Assembly (NCBI GenBank): GCA_025450375.1 | Contig: JANWHO010000181.1 | Span: forward strand, 1 to 8,184 | Source of the DNA: Chloroflexota bacterium | Lineage (GTDB): Bacteria; Chloroflexota; UBA5177; JANWHV01 | DNA: 8,184 bases | Direction: 5' to 3' | Part shown: in pieces, positions 1 to 4,900 of the stretch | How positions within the stretch are numbered: the first letter of the stretch is position 1 | Layout: each line of letters begins with the position of its first letter | The notes under the pieces: model-generated | Databases searched by the model: none | What the model was told of the DNA's origin: nothing | Seen by the model: only the letters and a program-made list of their open reading frames with translations | Position numbers and translations under genes: made by a program

Positions 1-576
1 AATGCCCCCCGATTTAACCAACATGGGCACTTCAACCAGTCTCCCGACAAGAGGCGACTAGGGATGCATCCTTGGAAAATGCGTCTACACCTGCTCGGCG
101 CGTCATCATTACTCGGCAAGCGCACGCAGATTCTGGAAGGGGATTTTGAGGATACTCTTGCCGATGCGACGCCGCACGACCTCGTATACATGGACCCACC
201 ATACGAGGGGACATCCACCGGAGTAGACAGACGCTACCACCAAGGTATGAACCGAGAGTGTCTCATACGTGAACTTAAAGCACTGAATGGGAGGCGCATT
301 CCCTGGCTGCTTTCCTATGACGGGCAGTGCGGCACAAAGCGTTACGGTGATTACCTTCCCGAAGACGTAAATGCCGAGCGAGTGGCTCTCAACGCCGGTC
401 GGTCATCGCAGGCGACATTAAATGGCCGCTCGGAAGTCACGGTTGAGTCGCTGTATGTGTCGCGCATGCTGTTGGCAAAGCCTGAGCCGCCTATCGCTTG
501 GATTCCAGCCACTCATCAATTATCGTCCGCACAAGCTCAGACGGCTCTTGACTTTGGGATTGGGCCTCCTCACTGA
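1..576 (+). CDS. D12-class N6-adenine DNA methyltransferase, C-terminal part (5' end outside window)
   Basis: This gene encodes an adenine-specific DNA methyltransferase that moves a methyl group from S-adenosylmethionine to adenine N6, probably the protective half of a restriction-modification pair. The frame is open from the first base of the window, and residues before the first ATG at 64 (FNQHGHFNQSPDKRRLG) look like family sequence, so the true start lies upstream. The catalytic DPPY box is at 193-204, in the context VYMDPPYEGTS and preceded by GDF at about 139-147. Both fit the MTase D12 (Dam-like) fold. About 191 codons are present; the family usually has 270-330, so roughly a third is missing to the left. 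The last 86 bases overlap, tail to tail, the end of an HNH endonuclease remnant on the other strand, and the terminal 30 or so residues look non-conserved. The family call is firm; the recognition site cannot be read from the sequence. Confidence 0.85.
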   Translation, partial: NAPRFNQHGHFNQSPDKRRLGMHPWKMRLHLLGASSLLGKRTQILEGDFEDTLADATPHDLVYMDPPYEGTSTGVDRRYHQGMNRECLIRELKALNGRRIPWLLSYDGQCGTKRYGDYLPEDVNAERVALNAGRSSQATLNGRSEVTVESLYVSRMLLAKPEPPIAWIPATHQLSSAQAQTALDFGIGPPH

Positions 577-862
577 GCATTTCGTAGCGTCTTATTTGAT
601 CGTCTCCGACCCAATTGATTGTCACTTGGCGGCGCGCCTCCAAGGCGATGTGATCGTACTTCTCGGGAGAGCCCCAATAGCAAGCCCGGCAGATAGCAGG
701 ATCGAACAACTCAAGCCAGTTTCGGCAGTGCTCGCAGCTGAAGCTCTTGCTATGGTTACACGAGCCACAAATAAGCATGAAATCTTCCGGGGCAAGCATA
801 CCGTCCGGGTCACCCGCGACCTCATAAGGAATGCGATGATCGATTTGGAGAGAATGTCCTAC
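491..862 (-). pseudogene. HNH restriction-type endonuclease, N-terminally truncated remnant
   Basis: Read leftwards, this frame gives an HNH-type nuclease C-terminal domain. It begins directly after an in-frame TGA (863-865) with VGHSLQIDHRIPYEVAGD, which carries the catalytic D-H pair at 836-841. Then follow LICGSCNHSKSFSCEHC, which supplies the HNH asparagine and two Cys-X2-Cys pairs, and CRACYW, a further zinc-type pair. The only ATG (797-799) lies downstream of the catalytic histidine, and the codon just after the stop is GTA, so no start keeps the active site. About 123 codons remain; a family member would need several dozen more residues in front, and that space is taken by the neighbouring regulator gene. 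I infer that the 5' end was lost by deletion or recombination. It probably formed a restriction-modification pair with the convergent methyltransferase. A sequencing error at the TGA is possible but would not restore the missing N-terminus. Confidence 0.65.
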
Positions 863-865
863 TCA

Positions 866-930
866 CATTTCTCGCTCGTCGACCACCCGATCTCTGCCTT
901 GAGACCACAATCTCCGGTCACCAGCCGGCC
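866..930. other. Junction between restriction-modification remnant and regulator gene
   Basis: These 65 bases separate the stop codon that closes the endonuclease frame from the TGA of the SufR-like regulator. Both neighbours are read leftwards. In the regulator's frame, the bases after its stop read GRLVTGDCGLKAEIGW and on to a TAG just short of the HNH part. A CG-containing stretch there could be leftover endonuclease zinc-finger sequence in a shifted frame, but this is weak. I see no terminator with a T-run, no inverted repeat and no target-site duplication. Confidence 0.4.
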
Positions 931-1599
931 TCAGTTGGAGGCTGGTAGCGCTCGGGGCCGCACCTCGTAGGCGCAGACATGGCCCGCCACCAACTGATGG
1001 GCCACGCGGATCACTGTTGCTTCGGGGAGGGCCGCCTGGAGGAAGGTGAGTTCGCTGCCGCACGCATGCTGGTAGCGACGGGCCACGCTGAGCACGGCGC
1101 AGTTGTGCTCGGTGATCACGAAGATCCCGTCGTCACGCAGTTCAAAGTCGGCCAGATAGCCGTCCTCGTCGAGAATCTCGGCCACCACGCGGACCTTCTC
1201 GGCGAACGACAGACCGCTGGTGCGTGCGCGGGCCTGTTCCAGCCGCCTTTGGCCACGCCGGTCGAAGATCCGCTCCAGCATTTTTGGATCCTCATGCTCG
1301 ACGTATTGCAGCAGTTCGTTGGTGAGTTCGGCGTAGGTGCGGGGGAACAGGGCGTCACCGGCGGCGGTAAGGCGGTAGAGGTGGCGGGGGCGTCCGGGGC
1401 CGTCGCCACTTTCACGATAGGCGATCAGCCCGTCGCGTTCGAGGGCAACCAGATGCTGGCGGGTCCCGCTGACCGTGATTGCCATGGCGGCGGCCAGCGG
1501 TTCGGCACTTGCCTCACCGCGCCGCTTGAGTTGTTCAAGCAGTACGCGCCGTTTCTCCGGCAAACTGTCCAGCATCAGATTAGTGGGCACCGGCGCCAT
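931..1599 (-). CDS. SufR-like (COG2345) winged-helix transcriptional regulator with Fe-S type cysteines
   Basis: This is a DNA-binding regulator of 222 aa. A winged-helix domain fills about residues 10-80: a helix-turn-helix around VSGTRQHLVALERDGLI (43-59), then a wing with GDGPGRPRHLYRLT (65-78). The C-terminal domain holds Cys167, Cys180 and Cys209. As I recall it, cyanobacterial SufR has the motif C-X12-C-X13-C-X14-C. Here the spacing matches exactly, with Ala194 in the third position, so three of four ligands remain. I infer that it binds an iron-sulfur cluster and senses Fe-S or redox state. The start at 1599 is chosen because GGAGGAAGG sits just before it (about 1600-1608). An in-frame ATG at 1644 has no ribosome site and lies almost on the operator. 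It is divergent from the SDR gene and probably represses both directions. The family is well supported; the symbol sufR is withheld because no suf genes are nearby. Confidence 0.8.
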   Translation of the reverse strand: MAPVPTNLMLDSLPEKRRVLLEQLKRRGEASAEPLAAAMAITVSGTRQHLVALERDGLIAYRESGDGPGRPRHLYRLTAAGDALFPRTYAELTNELLQYVEHEDPKMLERIFDRRGQRRLEQARARTSGLSFAEKVRVVAEILDEDGYLADFELRDDGIFVITEHNCAVLSVARRYQHACGSELTFLQAALPEATVIRVAHQLVAGHVCAYEVRPRALPASN

Positions 1600-1608
1600 C
1601 CTTCCTCC
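1600..1608 (-). promoter_or_regulatory. Ribosome binding site that fixes the regulator start
   Basis: On the minus strand GGAGGAAGG lies directly ahead of the ATG at 1599, with the GGAGG core four bases from the start codon. The alternative ATG at 1644 has nothing comparable, so this site decides the start. Confidence 0.6.
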
Positions 1609-1648
1609 AGGTTCACACCCCTCGTTACTCAATACTATACCCATGAAG

Positions 1649-1680
1649 CAAGAAAAACAAATATATGCTTGTTTTTCTTG
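1649..1680. promoter_or_regulatory. Perfect 12-bp inverted repeat, probable operator of the SufR-like regulator
   Basis: CAAGAAAAACAA (1649-1660) is repeated exactly as its reverse complement TTGTTTTTCTTG (1669-1680), with an 8-base AT-rich spacer. It is much more AT-rich than its surroundings. It lies in the short gap between the divergent regulator and SDR genes, overlaps the candidate -35 box for the SDR and contains the candidate -10 box of the regulator. SufR proteins are known to bind inverted repeats (CAAC-N6-GTTG in cyanobacteria). These arms are longer and differ in sequence, so the link to this regulator is inference from position. A transcription terminator is unlikely because both flanking genes point away from it. 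Confidence 0.75.
1660..1665 (-). promoter_or_regulatory. Candidate -10 box for the SufR-like regulator
   Basis: On the minus strand the spacer of the inverted repeat reads TATATT, close to the -10 consensus. Transcription would start near 1653, giving a leader of about 54 bases to the ATG at 1599. I see no good -35 box at the usual distance, so this is weak without an activator. Confidence 0.35.
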
Positions 1681-1697
1681 GTGAATTGGCGTAGACT
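1669..1697 (+). promoter_or_regulatory. Candidate promoter for the SDR-QueA-like operon
   Basis: TTGTTT (1669-1674) and TAGACT (1692-1697) are separated by 17 bases. The -35 box is the first half of the right arm of the inverted repeat, so a protein bound there would block polymerase. The boxes match consensus at 3/6 and 4/6. Confidence 0.45.
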
Positions 1698-1724
1698 GAT
1701 CGACATCAACGAAAGGAGTACACC

Positions 1725-2444
1725 GTGCCTACCTCGACCCACCCTACCGCATTGATCACCGGCGCCTCGCGCGGCCTCGGCCTGGCGCTCGCCCAGGCTC
1801 TGGCTGAACGGGGCTGGACCCTCATCATCGATGCCCGCCGGTCCGATGCCCTGGAGGCGGCGCGGGCTACCCTCGTGCCCGGCGCCCAGGTTCACGCCCT
1901 GGCCGGGGACGTGCGCGACCCGGCGCATCGGGTCGCTCTGGCCCGCCTGGTCCACCAGGTGGGTGGGCTGGACGCGGTGGTTAACAACGCCAGCGATCTC
2001 GGTCCCACTCCCTTGCCCGCCCTGCTGGACATGCCGCTAGACGCCCTGGCCGATCTCTACGCGGTCAACACGCTGGCCCCACTGGGAATCCTGCAAGCGG
2101 TGCGCGGCGAGTTGCGCCCTGGCGCCCGTATCCTCAATCTGACCAGCGACGCGGCGGTCGAACCCTACGAGGGCTGGGGCGGTTACGGATCGAGCAAGGC
2201 GGCGCTCGAACAACTCTCCAACGTCTTGAAGGCGGAGTTACCCCAGTACCGCGTGTACACGGTAGATCCTGGGGATATGCGGACCCAGATGCATCAGGAT
2301 GCCTTTCCCGGCGAGGACATCAGCGATCGGCCTTTGCCCGAGGCAAGCGTCCCCGGTTTGCTGGCCCTGCTGACCGGTGATCTGCCCAGCGGCCGGTACC
2401 GGGCCCAGGCGATGCCCGCGGCGGCCGGTGGAGGCGTGCCATGA
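1725..2444 (+). CDS. Short-chain dehydrogenase/reductase (classical SDR)
   Basis: This is a 239-aa cytosolic NAD(P)-dependent oxidoreductase of the classical SDR family, of normal length. A Rossmann fold is shown by TGASRGLG (12-19), D62-V63 in the adenine pocket and NNAS (87-90). The catalytic tetrad is visible as N115, S141, Y154 and K158 (YGSSK). Arg38 and Arg39 after the second strand suggest NADP(H), though D36 is also there. PG at 182-183 is the usual loop after strand six. The start is GTG, supported by AAAGGAG at 1712-1718 six bases upstream. The stop overlaps the start of the next gene (ATGA), implying translational coupling. The gene is divergent from a SufR-like regulator across a palindromic operator. 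The substrate is unknown; a role acting on a nucleoside or sugar-like compound together with the QueA-like protein is only a guess from linkage. Confidence 0.85.
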   Translation: MPTSTHPTALITGASRGLGLALAQALAERGWTLIIDARRSDALEAARATLVPGAQVHALAGDVRDPAHRVALARLVHQVGGLDAVVNNASDLGPTPLPALLDMPLDALADLYAVNTLAPLGILQAVRGELRPGARILNLTSDAAVEPYEGWGGYGSSKAALEQLSNVLKAELPQYRVYTVDPGDMRTQMHQDAFPGEDISDRPLPEASVPGLLALLTGDLPSGRYRAQAMPAAAGGGVP

Positions 2445-3520
2445 CCCTCCCCGCGTTCATGAAGGAGCCGGAGTTGGCCCGGCTGCCTGGTTTTCATCTG
2501 CCGCCAGGTTTGGAGGCCCGCGAGCCGCCGGAGGCGCGGGGAGTGGGCCGCGATGGAGTCCGGCTGCTGGTCTCGCATTATACGAGCGACCAGATGGCGC
2601 ACACGATCTTCCGCGGCCTCCCCGAGCATCTCAACCCAGGTGATCTTCTGGTCGTTAACACCAGTGGTACCCTCAAGGCATCATTGCCCGCCAGGCGGGA
2701 GGACGGGACGCAACTCAGGCTGCACCTCTCCACCCAGCTGCCGGATGGACAGTGGTTGGTGGAACCAAGGGAGCCCGCCGGTCCCGCCAGCCTTCCCTTT
2801 TCAGGGGTGGCGGCGGGCGATGTACTCATCCTTCCCGCCGGCGCGACCACCACGCTGCTCCGTCCCCATGAGCCCCAGGGCGGCAGGGCGCGCCTCTGGG
2901 AGGCCGAGCTGCGGCTCCCACAACCGATCCAGCCATACCTGCGGCGGCATGGATCGCCGATCCGCTACGGCTACGTCACTCAGCCCTGGCCGATTACCGC
3001 GTATCAAACCGTGTACGCCACCGAGCCGGGGAGCGCCGAGATGCCCTCGGCGGGGAGGGCCTTCACCGGCAAGCTGTTCGCGACTCTAGTAGGCAGGGGC
3101 ATCACCATCGCTCCCCTCGTCCTCCACACTGGGGTAGCCAGCCAGGAGCGCGACGAGCCGCCCTACGAGGAATATTACCGGGTGAGCGAGCCCACGGCGC
3201 GGCTGATCAATGGGGCCCGCGAGGCGGGAAGCCGGGTGATCGCGGTGGGCACCACGGTGATCCGGGCCCTGGAAACGGTCACCGACCACAAGGGCGTCAC
3301 CCACGCCGGCTGCGGCTGGACCGATCTGGTGATCGAGCCCTCCCGTCGCCTTCGTTCGGTGGACGGCCTCCTGACCGGGTTTCACGAGCCACGTTCCACT
3401 CACCTGGCCATGCTGACCGCCCTGGCGGGCGCCCCGCACCTGGCCCTCACCTACGCCGAGGCGCTGCGGGAGGGGTATCTCTGGCACGAGTTCGGGGATC
3501 TGCATCTGTTGTTGCCGTAG
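2441..3520 (+). CDS. QueA-like SAM:tRNA ribosyltransferase-isomerase family protein (divergent paralog)
   Basis: This 359-aa protein has the length and motif order of QueA, which transfers and isomerises the ribose of S-adenosylmethionine onto preQ1 in tRNA to make epoxyqueuosine. Family landmarks include LNPGDLLVVN (64-73), IRYGYV (174-179), YQTVYATEPGSAEMPSAG (188-205), EEYYRV (243-248), VIAVGTTVIRALET (266-279), GWTDLVIEP (292-300) and VDGLLTGFHEPRSTHL (307-322). Several hallmark spots differ from canonical QueA as I recall it: NTSG replaces NDTR, PSAGRAFT replaces PTAGLHFT, and LHTGVASQ replaces LHVGLGTF. No tgt, queG or other queuosine gene is adjacent. It is translationally coupled to the SDR gene. 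The family is certain; whether it acts on tRNA or does a different SAM-ribosyl reaction is open, so I do not give the symbol queA. Confidence 0.8.
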   Translation: MTLPAFMKEPELARLPGFHLPPGLEAREPPEARGVGRDGVRLLVSHYTSDQMAHTIFRGLPEHLNPGDLLVVNTSGTLKASLPARREDGTQLRLHLSTQLPDGQWLVEPREPAGPASLPFSGVAAGDVLILPAGATTTLLRPHEPQGGRARLWEAELRLPQPIQPYLRRHGSPIRYGYVTQPWPITAYQTVYATEPGSAEMPSAGRAFTGKLFATLVGRGITIAPLVLHTGVASQERDEPPYEEYYRVSEPTARLINGAREAGSRVIAVGTTVIRALETVTDHKGVTHAGCGWTDLVIEPSRRLRSVDGLLTGFHEPRSTHLAMLTALAGAPHLALTYAEALREGYLWHEFGDLHLLLP

Positions 3521-3530
3521 CTTTACCCGG

Positions 3531-3558
3531 CCTCAGCCCGTAGGAGTGGGCAGGTTTT
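3531..3558 (+). terminator. Weak candidate terminator after the QueA-like gene
   Basis: CCT plus GCCC (3531-3533 and 3536-3539) can pair with GGGC plus AGG (3548-3554), with a two-base bulge and an 8-base loop, followed by TTTT (3555-3558). It starts 10 bases after the stop codon. The stem is short and the T-run brief, so termination would be partial at best. Confidence 0.35.
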
Positions 3559-3626
3559 GGCGCCGGACGGTTCCTGACATCTGTGCCATCTGTGTTTCTG
3601 GGCGGCAAGCAAGCAGCCTGATTAAG

Positions 3627-3640
3627 CGCGGGATCCCGCG
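3627..3640. repeat. 14-bp perfect palindrome upstream of the lacI-type promoter
   Basis: CGCGGGATCCCGCG is a perfect palindrome with no spacer. As RNA it could fold with a GATC loop and is followed by GGCTATTTTC, so it may serve as a second, poor terminator for the SDR-QueA-like operon. It may instead be a protein site, since it ends about 34 bases before the -35 box of the LacI-family gene. Position and sequence do not decide between these. Confidence 0.4.
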
Positions 3641-3673
3641 GCTATTTTCATACTCCGATTACGCGCCACCTGC

Positions 3674-3702
3674 TTGACAAGCGGAAATAGAGCGAGTACT
3701 AT
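3674..3702 (+). promoter_or_regulatory. Strong sigma-70 type promoter for the LacI-family regulator
   Basis: TTGACA (3674-3679) is a perfect -35 box. TACTAT (3697-3702) matches the -10 consensus at 5/6 after an ideal 17-base spacer. The start point should fall near 3709-3710, right at the left edge of the palindromic operator. It probably serves the regulator and perhaps the whole sugar cluster, as no comparable promoter is visible before the binding-protein gene. Confidence 0.8.
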
Positions 3703-3709
3703 AGCCGAA

Positions 3710-3725
3710 TCTGAAACGTTTCAGA
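3710..3725. promoter_or_regulatory. LacI-family operator, perfect 16-bp palindrome
   Basis: TCTGAAACGTTTCAGA is a perfect palindrome with the central CG typical of LacI/GalR family operators. It begins at the predicted transcription start, so bound repressor would block initiation or early elongation. Autoregulation by the LacI-type protein encoded 41 bases downstream is the straightforward inference. I see no second copy before the binding-protein, permease or glycosidase genes. Confidence 0.85.
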
Positions 3726-3766
3726 CAGCCATAAAGGCCAATATCCTGAATCAATTCGGAGACAGG

Positions 3767-4801
3767 GTGAATAAGCAGGGGAAAGTGACGATCCGTGATG
3801 TTGCCCGTCTTGCCGGGGTGGCTCCATCGACCGTCTCCATGGCATTGGCGAATCATAGCGAGATCGCCGAGGAGACCCGACACCTGGTCCGCGAGGCGGC
3901 CGCCAAGCTGCGATACACCCCGAATCACGCCGCGCGCAGCATGCGCGGCGAGCTCCAGCGCGCGATCGGCGTGGTTATTCCCCATAGTAGCGCGCATGTG
4001 TTTTCCCACCCGTACTTCATGGATATTCTGGGCGGCATCACCGAGGTGGCGAATGATCATGATTTCGTCGTGATTCTGTCCACCGCGCGCGAGGAGGAAC
4101 GGGGCGAGAGCGCCTATATCAAGATGCTGCGGGCTCAGCGGGTTGACGGGGTCATCCTTGCCTCGGCGGCCCTGTTCGATCGGCATGTCATGGAGCTCGC
4201 GGTCTCTGGTTACCCGTTCGTGTTCCTCGGCCGCTACCCCCTGAACTCGGAGATCACCGCCGTAGGGGTCGACGATGTCGGCGGGGCCGATATGATGACC
4301 ACCCATCTGCTCGCCCATGGCTACCGCTCTATCGTCCATGTGAGCGGGCCGCTCCAGCACCTGTCCGCGGTCGACCGCCGCGATGGCTTTCGCCGCGCCC
4401 TGGGCCGCGCCGGTATTCCGGCGCCCGATCAGGATGTGATCGAGGGTGATTACTCCGAGGCATCGGGTCGGGTAGCCGCCGAACAACTCCTGCGGCGTCC
4501 CCGCCTTCCCCAGGCGGTCTTCGCGGGCAATGATGAGATGGCCTATGGCCTCCTGGACGTCTTCCGCGAACGCGGCGCGCGGGTTCCCGAGGATGTGGCT
4601 CTCGCCGGCTTCGACGATCTGGCTATCGCCCGAGTGATGACTCCGGCGCTCACCACGGTCCACCAGCCCATTGTCCAACTCGGCGCCACCGCCGCGGCCC
4701 GATTGATCGCCATGGTGGAGCAGCGGGAACCGCAACAAGCGCAAACCGTCTTGCCGGTCACCCTGAGTATCCGGAATTCCTGTGGCCCTGAACCGATTTG
4801 A
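3767..4801 (+). CDS. LacI-family transcriptional repressor of the sugar uptake cluster
   Basis: This is a 344-aa LacI/GalR family regulator of full length. The N-terminal DNA-binding helix-turn-helix is VTIRDVARLAGVAPSTVSMA (7-26), followed by the hinge region YTPNHAARSMR (50-60). The rest is the periplasmic-binding-protein-like effector domain, beginning AIGVVIPH (66-73). Sugar-site features include D203-R204 in the DRRDGF segment, N255-D256 (AGNDEMAYG) and GFDD (281-284). The GTG at 3767 is chosen because GGAG lies at 3758-3761, five bases upstream, and it gives the usual LacI N-terminus. A farther TTG at 3674 is actually the -35 box. It heads a run of same-strand genes for a sugar-binding protein, two permeases and a glycosidase-like enzyme, so it most likely represses them until a sugar from the imported oligosaccharide binds. 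The exact sugar cannot be told. Confidence 0.9.
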   Translation: MNKQGKVTIRDVARLAGVAPSTVSMALANHSEIAEETRHLVREAAAKLRYTPNHAARSMRGELQRAIGVVIPHSSAHVFSHPYFMDILGGITEVANDHDFVVILSTAREEERGESAYIKMLRAQRVDGVILASAALFDRHVMELAVSGYPFVFLGRYPLNSEITAVGVDDVGGADMMTTHLLAHGYRSIVHVSGPLQHLSAVDRRDGFRRALGRAGIPAPDQDVIEGDYSEASGRVAAEQLLRRPRLPQAVFAGNDEMAYGLLDVFRERGARVPEDVALAGFDDLAIARVMTPALTTVHQPIVQLGATAAARLIAMVEQREPQQAQTVLPVTLSIRNSCGPEPI

Positions 4802-4822
4802 CCACCCGCCAGACGCGGCTGG

Positions 4823-4860
4823 AAAGGAGGTGAGACACCTCGAACCCTGATCCCAGGTTC
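4823..4860 (+). promoter_or_regulatory. Two small hairpins, one burying a consensus Shine-Dalgarno sequence, before the binding-protein gene
   Basis: AAAGGAGGTGA (4823-4833) is an ideal Shine-Dalgarno match, but no ATG, GTG or TTG follows at a working distance. Its GAGGTG (4827-4832) pairs perfectly with CACCTC (4836-4841) across an AGA loop. Directly after comes GAACC (4842-4846), which can pair with GGTTC (4856-4860). The binding-protein gene has its own ribosome site nearer its start. The element may be a leader structure, a remnant of a lost start, or chance. Confidence 0.4.
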
Positions 4861-4900
4861 TATCGATGTTTGACGTGTAGCCGCTGCCAGAAGGAAAGAT

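Noticed and set aside
1600..1644. Upstream ATG at 1644 as the start of the SufR-like regulator (237 aa)
   Set aside because: It has no ribosome site and lies a few bases from the operator and the probable transcription start. The ATG at 1599 has a strong GGAGGAAGG.
979..1755. Plus-strand frame of 258 codons opposite the SufR-like regulator
   Set aside because: It is the shadow of the regulator, runs through the operator and overlaps the SDR start; the translation resembles no family.
3578..3594. Direct repeat CATCTGTG-C-CATCTGTG
   Set aside because: There are only two short copies in an intergenic gap with no further structure; this fits chance.
3674..3766. TTG at 3674 as the start of the LacI-family gene
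   Set aside because: This TTG is the -35 hexamer, and the added 31 residues would be encoded by promoter and operator. GTG 3767 has a ribosome site and gives the standard LacI N-terminus.
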